Shown here in pieces: positions 42,465-50,327 of a stretch of DNA of 64,000 bases. Each line of letters opens with the position of its first letter. Positions within the stretch are counted from its first letter, which is position 1. Both the position numbers and the translations under genes were made by a program. Source of the DNA: JALQTD01 sp965656785 (GTDB lineage: Bacteria; Bacteroidota; Bacteroidia; Flavobacteriales_D; Sanyastnellaceae); NCBI GenBank assembly GCA_965656785.1, contig CBFHLY010000003.1, positions 1-64,000 on the forward strand, in the 5' to 3' direction. The notes below the pieces were generated by a model. The model ran no database searches and was not told where the DNA came from. It saw only the letters and a program-made list of their open reading frames with translations.

Positions 42465-44402
42465 TCAAACGCGAACCGCAATGACGAGCACGTCGTCCAC
42501 CTGCTCCTCGTTGCCTTTCCATTTGTCGAAGGCCCGTTCGAGCGTGCTTTCCACTTCGTCCATCGGCTGGGTGGCCAGCTCCGCGATGAGTTCTCGGAAA
42601 CGCCGGCGCATGAACTTCTTGCCCAGCGGACCGCCGAATTGATCGACGTACCCGTCGGTGGCGGCCACGATGAAGTCGCCCGGTTCCAGATCGAACTCGG
42701 TATTCGTGTAGTGTTTGGATTCAGGGAGGAATGAAGCGATGGCGAATTTGTCGGGCTTGAGCTCGTGCACTTCGCGGCGGCGCACGATGTAGAGCGGGCT
42801 GTTCGCACCGCTGTATTGCAACCGCATGTTCTCCATGTCGATGCTGACCATGGCCAAATCCATGCCGTCCTGAATCCCCGCGTATTCTGCTGCCTCCGCA
42901 TCGTCCCAATCCGCGCCCCCGGCATTCGCCCGCACCCGACTGTACTGCTGTTGGCTCAGCAATTCCCAGGCCATCCGATTCAAGTGGACGAGCATTTTAT
43001 CCGGTTGGGTGTACACCTTCGACACCCGCTCCAGTGCGTTGTGGCCGATGAGGCTCATGAACGCCCCCGGAACGCCATGTCCCGTGCAGTCGATGGCCGA
43101 AAACATCCGCGAACGGCCCGCGGTTTTGAACCAAAAGAAATCCCCTGAAACTACATCGCGTGGCCGATAAAACACTGCGTTTTCATGGAAAACCTGCTTC
43201 CGCTCCTCCACCGTGGGCAGGATGGCTTTCTGAATCCGCTCAGCGTAGTCGATGCTGTCGCGCAAGTCCGTGTAGAGGGAAACGATGCGCTCGTTTTGCT
43301 CCTCCACCTCCGCCGTCCGCATGCGCACCTTGCGCTCGAGCACGCTTTCGTTTTCGGCCAAATCATCGCGCATCTTGAGCAACGCGTGCCCCAGCGCATC
43401 GTCCTCGCTGAGGGGAATGTACTCGGCCTCGAAGTTTCCCTTACCGACTTCAAGCGAGAATCGCCGCGTCCGCTTCAGCCCCTCCGCCAAGCGGTTCACG
43501 GCATTCGCCATTTCCCCGATTTCATCCGGACTCACTTTCACCGGTGCTTCCGGCTGCACCCCCCGCCCCATGTACAACAGCGTGCGCTTCAAATCGCGCA
43601 CGGGGACCAAAATCGACCGCGTCACCAAATACGCGATGACGATGCCCAACATCAGGACCCCGATGGCTACGTTCCCTGCGTACAGGCGCAACCGCGAACT
43701 GAGTTGGTCCATGCGCTCCATGGACTTACGCGTCAACTCGCGGTTGGCCTCGCTCAGCGCCAACAACGACGCATCAATGGCTTCGTAAACCCCGGGCAAC
43801 CCATCGTCGTTCCGCTGCTGGTTCGCGAACGAGCGCAGCTGATAAACCAACGACGCGTTGTTGTACGATTCGAAATCCGACAGGGACTTTTCAATGTTCT
43901 CGTAAAGCACCAACATGTGCCCCATGTGGTACTTCAAGTCACTCCATTCTTCGCGCATTGCTGGACTCCAATGCTCGGAGAATTCTTCGATGCGCATTTT
44001 TTGGGCGGGAATAACGCTGTCCTGCAATGCCAACAACCGCTGCCGCTGAGGGATGTCCGAATTCGCCTGCTGGTACAGCCACTGCATGATGTGGGTCTTC
44101 GACTCCGCAATGGTCAATTCCAACTCGTGCAAGGCTTCCAAGCTCGGCGCGTGCACCTCGTCCACTTGAGCACTCAGCCGGCCATTCTCCACCAGGGTGT
44201 TTCGAGTCAAAATGAATTGAACCGAAACCGCTACGCCAAACAATCCGAAACCAATGCCCATTCGCCACCCCACAGGAAACCTCATCCCGTGTCGGTTGCG
44301 CGAAGAAATGCGCACTCCCGGACGGTCGCTCGAACCGCTGCGTTCCGCGCGAGAAGCGAAATCCTGACGATCGCGTCCAATGGAACCTGACTTGCGCATC
44401 AT
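42465..44402 (-). CDS. Membrane-bound HAMP-SpoIIE serine phosphatase
   Basis: A 645-residue signalling protein: a cytoplasmic N-terminal tail, TM1 (about 46-64), an extracytoplasmic helical sensor (65-225), TM2 (about 228-250), a HAMP domain (ITRSILVPVRDLKRTL-like, 250-315), a coiled-coil linker, and a SpoIIE-type PP2C phosphatase domain (about 385-645). Metal-site motifs are visible: DVVSGDFFWF, IDCTGHGVPGAFMS, and ATDGYVDQFGG near the end. Such phosphatases usually act on anti-anti-sigma or similar switch proteins; none is adjacent. It follows YfiR-like and TPR genes on the same strand, 84 bases after the latter, and probably shares their signal. Confidence 0.88.
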   Translation of the reverse strand: MMRKSGSIGRDRQDFASRAERSGSSDRPGVRISSRNRHGMRFPVGWRMGIGFGLFGVAVSVQFILTRNTLVENGRLSAQVDEVHAPSLEALHELELTIAESKTHIMQWLYQQANSDIPQRQRLLALQDSVIPAQKMRIEEFSEHWSPAMREEWSDLKYHMGHMLVLYENIEKSLSDFESYNNASLVYQLRSFANQQRNDDGLPGVYEAIDASLLALSEANRELTRKSMERMDQLSSRLRLYAGNVAIGVLMLGIVIAYLVTRSILVPVRDLKRTLLYMGRGVQPEAPVKVSPDEIGEMANAVNRLAEGLKRTRRFSLEVGKGNFEAEYIPLSEDDALGHALLKMRDDLAENESVLERKVRMRTAEVEEQNERIVSLYTDLRDSIDYAERIQKAILPTVEERKQVFHENAVFYRPRDVVSGDFFWFKTAGRSRMFSAIDCTGHGVPGAFMSLIGHNALERVSKVYTQPDKMLVHLNRMAWELLSQQQYSRVRANAGGADWDDAEAAEYAGIQDGMDLAMVSIDMENMRLQYSGANSPLYIVRRREVHELKPDKFAIASFLPESKHYTNTEFDLEPGDFIVAATDGYVDQFGGPLGKKFMRRRFRELIAELATQPMDEVESTLERAFDKWKGNEEQVDDVLVIAVRV

Positions 44403-44486
44403 GAGGACAATTTATACTGAAAGCCGGTCGCTCAACCGCCTGGTAAAAAAAGGCGTGAACCATTCAATGTAAATAACCCGAAGTCG

Positions 44487-45383
44487 TCAATCGCGGTCCT
44501 TCAGCGCCTCCAATTCGGCTTTAAATCGGGCGCTTTCCTCTTGGTGATCCAAGGCTCGGTGGATGATCATCAAACCATTCAGGTTGCGGGGTTCCATCGA
44601 ACTGAGCGCATAGGCCGCCTCCATGTAGCCCAATGCGCGATTGAAATAACTCACGCACTCCGCTTGAATCCGCATGAGCTCGGTCAACGTGACTTGCCGG
44701 TTGATGGCCCGGATTTTTCGCACGCCTTCGTTGTACCAGCTCACCGCCAAATTGTAAAACGGACGGTCGTCGGCGGGCACCACCTTCCCCGCCTGCTCGT
44801 AATGCGCCACAACGTGCTCAAACACCTCTTGCCGCACCGGTTCTTCAATGCCCACTTCGGGGTCGAGCAATGCGCTGTTCGCTTGAGCGAGGCGAAGAAA
44901 CAGGTCAAATTCCAGGTCCGCAAAGTCCGCCTCCGGGTGCAGGTCTGACCAAGCGGCTTCGTACCGCCGCATAAGCGCGAGGGCCACCTCGTCGTCTCCG
45001 GGTTTGAACTGAAGGGTGCGCGCAAAAGCCTCTTGGTAAAAGCTCTTCGCAAGCGCTTCCAACGAGCTCCTTGCATCCTCCGCATCTTCCGAATTCGGCC
45101 CGAGCTGAAGGCACCGTTGGAAGGCCTGCATGCTGGCCAAACGCGCGGCGTCCTCGGGTTCCCCCGTTCGCAACTCGTAATACCTCGCCTTCTGCGCAAA
45201 TCCCAGGATGCACCAAGCATGCGGATTCTCCCGATGAACACCGGACATCGCGGGCGTCAACACCTCCACGGCCGCTTCCGGCTGGCCCTGGTGAATGAGC
45301 AGCGCAGCGCGCTCCACCGGAGACTGCGCCCAGGCCGCCCCACAGACGGCCCAAGCAATCAACACCAAGCGTATGGCTTTCAT
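44487..45383 (-). CDS. Exported tetratricopeptide-like protein
   Basis: A 298-residue protein with signal peptide MKAIRLVLIAWAVCGAAWAQ and helical repeats of TPR type (AALLIHQGQPEAAVEVLTPA, in part; PHAWCILGFAQKARYY; PFYNLAVSWYNEGVRKI). It is probably a periplasmic or outer-membrane-associated adaptor. I chose the ATG at 45383 because it overlaps the stop of the YfiR-like gene (ATGA) and starts the signal peptide. No enzymatic motif is visible. Its place between a YfiR-like protein and a HAMP-phosphatase suggests a periplasmic relay. Confidence 0.7.
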   Translation of the reverse strand: MKAIRLVLIAWAVCGAAWAQSPVERAALLIHQGQPEAAVEVLTPAMSGVHRENPHAWCILGFAQKARYYELRTGEPEDAARLASMQAFQRCLQLGPNSEDAEDARSSLEALAKSFYQEAFARTLQFKPGDDEVALALMRRYEAAWSDLHPEADFADLEFDLFLRLAQANSALLDPEVGIEEPVRQEVFEHVVAHYEQAGKVVPADDRPFYNLAVSWYNEGVRKIRAINRQVTLTELMRIQAECVSYFNRALGYMEAAYALSSMEPRNLNGLMIIHRALDHQEESARFKAELEALKDRD

Positions 45384-45943
45384 TGACCCCATGATTTCAG
45401 TTCATTACCAATTGAAATCTTCAGCTTTGCCGCCCGTTCCAAATCCATCATGACCTCCGTCCGGCCCCCGACGTTCTTCAAATTCACCACCGCTCCTTCC
45501 GGCACCCCCGATGCATTCAGGGTCACGATCAAGGTGGGGGCATCGCCCACGTAGGCCTTCCACGCGTCCGACTCCACATCCCCAACGCACAGGATGTGAA
45601 AAAATGCATCCGCAGAAGCATCGGAAACCCCTGACACTTCAATTGTTTGGTTGCCAATTTGGTTCATGTGGCAATTGCTCATCAGGAACTTGAGCAACTC
45701 CGGGTGGTCCATGACGCCAATTCGGAACGTCCCCGTTCTCGCCGACTCCGGCCAATCGCACCCTTCGGCGATTCCGTAGACGTACCACGAATTCATCGTC
45801 GCCGTGGTGTTCAAGTCGTCAATGACTTCCTGCTGCACCCCCACGGCATCATGCTCCAACGTTCGCCACACCGTTCCCGCGATGAGCGAGCCGGCTAAAG
45901 CAAACGCCCCGAAGGACAACAACGCTCGGATGCGCGCATTCAT
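45380..45943 (-). CDS. YfiR-like periplasmic protein (DUF4154)
   Basis: A 187-residue protein with an N-terminal signal or anchor (ARIRALLSFGAFALAGSLIAG). The domain pattern is that of YfiR/DUF4154: an aromatic YVYGIAEGCDWPE segment, FRIGVMDHPELLKFL, IEVSGVSDASAD, an FHILCVGDVE strand, and a final KLKISIGNELKSWG. YfiR proteins are periplasmic regulators that repress a membrane partner, classically a diguanylate cyclase. Here the partner may be the HAMP-SpoIIE phosphatase two genes downstream. Its start overlaps the ferritin stop by 4 bases and its stop overlaps the TPR gene start. Confidence 0.72.
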   Translation of the reverse strand: MNARIRALLSFGAFALAGSLIAGTVWRTLEHDAVGVQQEVIDDLNTTATMNSWYVYGIAEGCDWPESARTGTFRIGVMDHPELLKFLMSNCHMNQIGNQTIEVSGVSDASADAFFHILCVGDVESDAWKAYVGDAPTLIVTLNASGVPEGAVVNLKNVGGRTEVMMDLERAAKLKISIGNELKSWGQ

Positions 45944-46452
45944 GCAGTCGGCCCTTCCGCTTCGGCTTCCAAGGTGGTGATGTCGCGATCGAAGTGATAG
46001 AGCGCCCCGGAAGCATCGCCCGCGAGCGCCAATCGATCCAAAATGCGACGCGCCAATCCCTCCTCCTCGAGCTGCTCCGCCACGTACCATTGCATGAAGT
46101 TGTACGTCGGATAATCCTTCACTTTCAGGCACAAATCCACCACATCGTTGATGCTTTCAGTCACCCGGGTTTCGTGTTCGAGCACGGACTCGAACGCTTG
46201 CTTCAGTCCCGTGAACGAAGGACTGGGGGCAACGAGCGCTGGAACCACCGCATTGCTTCCCCGCTCGTTGATGAAGCGAATGAGCTTCAACATGTGCACG
46301 CGCTCTTCCTCCGCATGCCGATAGAAAAACGTCGCCGTGCCATCGTACCCCGACGTTTCCGCCCAAACCGCCATCGCCAAGTAAGCGTGCGAACTTTGGG
46401 CTTCCAATTGGACTTGATTGTTCAAGGCTTCTGCGATTTCTGGATTCAGCAT
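45940..46452 (-). CDS. ftnA: Non-haem ferritin
   Basis: Iron-storage four-helix protein of 170 residues. Ferroxidase-centre residues are recognisable in EAQSSHAYLAMA near 17-28, HAEEERVHMLKLI near 48-60, and the later E-x-x-E helix (VAEQLEEEGLARRIL). The ATG at 46452 opens the usual MLNPEIAEALNNQVQ N-terminus; 12 further residues upstream are in frame but unlike ferritin. Its stop overlaps the YfiR-like gene, which places an iron-storage gene at the head of a signalling operon. Confidence 0.93.
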   Translation of the reverse strand: MLNPEIAEALNNQVQLEAQSSHAYLAMAVWAETSGYDGTATFFYRHAEEERVHMLKLIRFINERGSNAVVPALVAPSPSFTGLKQAFESVLEHETRVTESINDVVDLCLKVKDYPTYNFMQWYVAEQLEEEGLARRILDRLALAGDASGALYHFDRDITTLEAEAEGPTA

Positions 46453-46516
46453 GGCATAGGGATTTGGTTCGAAATTAGGGCGAATCAACCTACCGATGAA
46501 GCGGATTTAAGCCAAA

Positions 46517-47113
46517 TCATGCACGGCTTATCCACCGCTTCAACAGGCGTTTCCACCCCTTCTCATCCTGAACCGTGAACTCCGAAAGGAAACCATCCAC
46601 CTGCCTTGCCATGCGGATGAAGGGTCCAATGGTGGCGGCAAAAACGGCCGCGTCATCCCCTTCGCGCAAAGCCGGCGGACCGGGAACATCGGGCAGTTCT
46701 GCCAAAAGCGCTTGCAGTTCCAACAGCGGCTCGAGTTCCTTCGCGCGACGCTCGCGCAGCACCGCCAGTGCCACCTGCCATGCATCCCGTTCCACCAAGT
46801 ACCTCACCTTTCGCACCCCATGCCGGTGTTCCTCGTGAACCAGCCCCATGGACAACAACCGGCGCAACACCGTATGCACCGTGCCCTGGCTCAAACCCGT
46901 TGCCTCTTGGACCTCGTCCATTGCCAGCGCCTCCGTCCGGGTGAGCAGGTGCCCGTGGATGGTGCCCATCGCCTTCGGAAACCCCCATTGAACCATCAAG
47001 AGGGACCAACGGTCCAAAAACCGCTCCCGCACCGCCGCGAAAGCTTGTTCATCCATCTTCGGCACGGCAACCGGCGCCGCATCTTTCTTCTTCTTCTTTG
47101 CTCCCTTTGCCAT
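46517..47113 (-). CDS. GbsR/MarR-like transcriptional regulator
   Basis: A 198-residue DNA-binding protein with a very lysine-rich N-terminus (AKGAKKKKKDA), a winged helix (about 55-115: LTRTEALAMDEVQEATGLSQ, then TVHTVLRRLLSMGLVHEE) and a helical C-terminal half. The GTIHGHLLTR turn preceding the wing is typical of the GbsR group, which in Bacillus responds to choline or betaine. It lies between the FAD oxidoreductase gene (10 bases upstream) and ferritin (64 bases downstream), so it may control either side. Confidence 0.78.
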   Translation of the reverse strand: MAKGAKKKKKDAAPVAVPKMDEQAFAAVRERFLDRWSLLMVQWGFPKAMGTIHGHLLTRTEALAMDEVQEATGLSQGTVHTVLRRLLSMGLVHEEHRHGVRKVRYLVERDAWQVALAVLRERRAKELEPLLELQALLAELPDVPGPPALREGDDAAVFAATIGPFIRMARQVDGFLSEFTVQDEKGWKRLLKRWISRA

Positions 47114-47123
47114 GTGCTCTGCT

Positions 47124-48161
47124 TCAGATTTCGTTGAAACTACGAAATCGCGCAGGATTGGTCAAATCGCGTGGAGGGGCGTCCGTCAGCATTTGACGAA
47201 CGAGGTCTTGCGCTGCCCGAGGTCCCACCAATACACCCCGAGTGCCCAAGCCATTCAGGATGTGGTACCATCGGTGGCGCTCACTGAGCCGCCCAACGAA
47301 GGGACGCCGATCAGGAGAAGCAGGGCGCAGCCCCGCCCGATGCTCCGCGACATCCTCCTCATTCAATCCAGGTTGAAGCACGTCATCGAACGCCGAGAGC
47401 AAGGCAGGCAAGGTCGCAGGAAGCGTCCGTTCATCGGCGATGTTCCAGGCATACGTCGCCCCGAGTCGCGCCCCCCCGTCGGGTTGGGGCAGCAGCCATT
47501 TGTTCACGTTCAAGGTGAAGGGCTGGGACCAGCGACCGGGCTTGAGCGTGAGCACTTCGCCGTGATTCGGATTGATTTGAATCCCCCATTTGGCCAAATC
47601 CGCAACCGCCCCCACCCCCCTCGCATCCACCACTCCATCCACGCCCTCGGGCAACCCATCGGCCCACGACCAGGCGCCCTCCTCCCACTGCAACCGCTCC
47701 GCCCCCGACCGGCACCACGCCGCCCAATCATCCAGCAACGCAGGCACATCCACCCACCCCGATCCGTTCACCCGACCCGCTCCATGCGGCGCCCTCACCC
47801 CGTCCACCTCAGCTAGTTCAATCCATTTTGAAACAGCATGCCCCTCATTCAAACGAGCCTGCCAATCCGCAGCATACGCAGCGTTCGGAAACACCCGCAC
47901 CACCGGCACGTCATGCCAATACCGCCTTCCCAGCAAGGACTCCAATCGCCGGTACGTCCGATGCGCCACCTCGCGGTGCTCGGTCGCATCCCAAACCTCC
48001 ACAATCCGCCGAAACGACACCGGGTTGAACATCCCAGCAGCCACGCGGGACGCCCCCGGTTTGGCTGCATCCCGCTGCACGACCTCCTCACCGGCTCGCC
48101 ACAAGGCCTCCGCGGCCAGCGTTCCCGCGAGCCCCCCACCGACGACCAACCAACGCGCCAC
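47124..48161 (-). CDS. FAD-dependent amine/amino-acid oxidoreductase (DAO family)
   Basis: A 345-residue flavoprotein with an N-terminal dinucleotide-binding motif VVGGGLAGTLAAEALWRAG (residues about 6-24) and a C-terminal FAD-binding segment (HILNGLGTRGVLVGPRAAQ). The fold is that of D-amino-acid or glycine/sarcosine-type oxidases; the substrate is not determined. The GTG start at 48161 overlaps the end of kbl, since the longer reading frame merely runs antisense-like through kbl. Tight linkage to kbl, which yields glycine, makes an amino-acid or amine substrate plausible. Confidence 0.72.
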   Translation of the reverse strand: MARWLVVGGGLAGTLAAEALWRAGEEVVQRDAAKPGASRVAAGMFNPVSFRRIVEVWDATEHREVAHRTYRRLESLLGRRYWHDVPVVRVFPNAAYAADWQARLNEGHAVSKWIELAEVDGVRAPHGAGRVNGSGWVDVPALLDDWAAWCRSGAERLQWEEGAWSWADGLPEGVDGVVDARGVGAVADLAKWGIQINPNHGEVLTLKPGRWSQPFTLNVNKWLLPQPDGGARLGATYAWNIADERTLPATLPALLSAFDDVLQPGLNEEDVAEHRAGLRPASPDRRPFVGRLSERHRWYHILNGLGTRGVLVGPRAAQDLVRQMLTDAPPRDLTNPARFRSFNEI

Positions 48162-48162
48162 T

Positions 48163-49362
48163 TCAGCCTTCGATGACGCCCAATTCGCGCGCCACGTCCG
48201 CAAACGCCTCGATCGCCTGATCGAGGTGGGCCGTGGTGTGCGCCGCGGAGAGTTGAACCCGAATGCGGGCTTGCTCCTTGGGCACGACGGGGTAGAAGAA
48301 TCCGATGACGTAAATGCCGCGCTCGAGGAGCTTGTCGGCCATGACTTGGGACAACCGCGCATCGCCCAGCATCACCGGCACGATGGCGCTCTCGCCGTCC
48401 TTGATGGGCAGGCCCACCCGGCGCATGCCCGCCTTGAAGTAGGCGGTGTTGGCTTCGAGGCGATCCCGGAGTTCCGTCGACTCGCTCAACATCTTGAACG
48501 CCTCGATGCTCGCCCCCACAATCGACGGCGCCAACGAGTTGGAAAACAGATAGGGACGGCTGCGCTGCCGCAACAACTCGATGACCTCCTTCCGTCCGGT
48601 CGTGAACCCGCCCATCGCACCGCCCATGGCTTTGCCGAGGGTTCCCGTGATGATGTCGACGCGCCCCATCGCATCGCGCAATTCGATGCTGCCGCGGCCG
48701 GTGGCGCCGATGAAGCCCGTGGCGTGGCATTCGTCCACCATGACCAAGGCGTCGTAGGCGTCCGCGAGGTCGCAGATTTTGTCAATCTGGGCCACGTACC
48801 CGTCCATGGAGAACACGCCGTCGGTCACGATGATCTTGAACCGGTGGCCCGCTTCCGAAGCCGCCTTGAGTTGCGCTTCGAGGTCGGCCATGTCGTTGTT
48901 CGCGTAGCGGTAACGCGCCGCCTTGCACAGCCGCACGCCGTCAATGATGGACGCGTGGTTGAGGCTGTCGGAAATGATGGCGTCCGCCGCGCCGAGCAGC
49001 GGCTCGAACACGCCCCCGTTGGCGTCGAATGCCGCTGCGTAGAGGATGGTGTCGTCGGTTTGGTGGAAGTCGGCGATTGCCTGTTCCAATTCCTTATGAA
49101 TGTCCTGGGTGCCGCAAATGAAACGCACGGAGGACATGCCAAATCCATGGCTGTCAATCGCCCGCTTGGCAGCTTCCAAGATGCGCGGATGGTTGCTCAA
49201 CCCGAGGTAGTTGTTCGCACAAAAATTGAGCACCTTCGAACCGTCTGCCAACGCGATTTCCGCGTCTTGCGCGCTGGCGATGATGCGCTCCCGCTTGAAC
49301 AGGCCCGCGGCTTCGATTTCTTTCAGTTCGTTTTGAAGGTGGGCTTGGAGCTTTCCGTACAT
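48163..49362 (-). CDS. kbl: Glycine C-acetyltransferase (2-amino-3-ketobutyrate CoA ligase)
   Basis: PLP enzyme that splits 2-amino-3-oxobutyrate with CoA into glycine and acetyl-CoA, in threonine breakdown. The 399 residues match the family: NFCANNYLGLSNHP near 48, VRFICGTQDIHKELE near 80, DECHATGFIGATGRG near 205, and the PLP lysine in GTLGKAMGGAMGG near 240. The ATG at 49362 (MYGKLQAHLQNELK) is the usual start; 14 extra residues upstream are not conserved. No threonine dehydrogenase gene is adjacent. The last bases overlap the FAD oxidoreductase start region. Confidence 0.93.
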   Translation of the reverse strand: MYGKLQAHLQNELKEIEAAGLFKRERIIASAQDAEIALADGSKVLNFCANNYLGLSNHPRILEAAKRAIDSHGFGMSSVRFICGTQDIHKELEQAIADFHQTDDTILYAAAFDANGGVFEPLLGAADAIISDSLNHASIIDGVRLCKAARYRYANNDMADLEAQLKAASEAGHRFKIIVTDGVFSMDGYVAQIDKICDLADAYDALVMVDECHATGFIGATGRGSIELRDAMGRVDIITGTLGKAMGGAMGGFTTGRKEVIELLRQRSRPYLFSNSLAPSIVGASIEAFKMLSESTELRDRLEANTAYFKAGMRRVGLPIKDGESAIVPVMLGDARLSQVMADKLLERGIYVIGFFYPVVPKEQARIRVQLSAAHTTAHLDQAIEAFADVARELGVIEG

Positions 49363-49400
49363 GGCTTCTGATTTGAAGGCCAAATGTACTTCACCCCCCG

Positions 49401-50246
49401 TCATCCCAACACGACCGGTCGGTTTTCTCGGCCATGACCGACGGGTACGTTTCGGACGATGGGCTTCCCGGCCGTGACGTGCTCGCGAAGCATGTCCTCG
49501 AGGTCTCGGCCGAAGGGGTTGTCTGTGGTTTGGCCGAAGGCCTGGGTGTTGTCACGCAAATCCGAAAACGCGCCCACGACGAGCCCGTGCATGCGGTCCA
49601 GCACCCCAGCCAACTTGAAGCTGTTCCACATGCGATCGAGGTGGTAGAGGTACTCATCGAGGTCCTCGACCAGCAGCCAAGCTCCGTCCACCTGGGGAAA
49701 CCACGGGGTGCCGAGAAGGCTGAACAAGACGCTGAGGTTGCCGCCCACGACGGGGCGCTCGTCGGGCAAACCCAAGCAGCGCCCGTCGGTGAACGGGGTC
49801 GGATTCCGCAGCGCGGACCAGAGCAGCTCGGCGTCGGCCGTCCGTGCGTGCGTGCCCGCCACCGCGGCGTGTAAGCTCGCCACGCCTTGGTGTCCCGCCC
49901 ACGCATGCAAGGCGGAAACGTCGGAAAAGCCGACGATCCAGGTCGGATCGGCGCGTAGGGCGGCTCCATCAAGGAGGGGCAGCAACCGAGCGCACCCGTA
50001 GCCGCCGCGCATCGCCCAAACCGCGCGGATCGTGGGGTCCCGGAAGGCCGCGTTGAGTTCCTCCGCTCGGTGGGCGTCCGGGCCGCCAAATTGCCCGTCG
50101 CGGGCGAACAGGCCAGTGGGAACCACCGGTTCGAACCCCGCGGCGGCAATGGCTTCGGCCGCTTCGGCGGCGGCTTCCGAGGTCGTGAAACGGGCGGGAG
50201 CGACCAGCGCAATGCGGTCACCGGATGAGAGGGGACGGGGCTGCAT
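49401..50246 (-). CDS. ldcA: LD-carboxypeptidase (peptidase family S66)
   Basis: Removes the terminal D-alanine from murein tetrapeptides during peptidoglycan recycling. The 281-residue length is standard. The N-terminal PLSSGDRIALVAPA segment, RGGYGCARLLP near 80, the nucleophile Ser in GFSDVSALH near 105-112, and the late Glu/His region (LVEDLDEYLYHLDRM) are present. It is cytoplasmic. The frame stays open upstream through metG on the opposite strand, but homology starts at the ATG at 50246. Divergent from metG. Confidence 0.92.
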   Translation of the reverse strand: MQPRPLSSGDRIALVAPARFTTSEAAAEAAEAIAAAGFEPVVPTGLFARDGQFGGPDAHRAEELNAAFRDPTIRAVWAMRGGYGCARLLPLLDGAALRADPTWIVGFSDVSALHAWAGHQGVASLHAAVAGTHARTADAELLWSALRNPTPFTDGRCLGLPDERPVVGGNLSVLFSLLGTPWFPQVDGAWLLVEDLDEYLYHLDRMWNSFKLAGVLDRMHGLVVGAFSDLRDNTQAFGQTTDNPFGRDLEDMLREHVTAGKPIVRNVPVGHGRENRPVVLG

Positions 50247-50327
50247 GGATGCAAGATGCAACGCGGAATTGGAATCTCGAACGTGAGGGGGAATGTGCGA
50301 AATTTGGCCCTTCAAAAACGACTTGCC

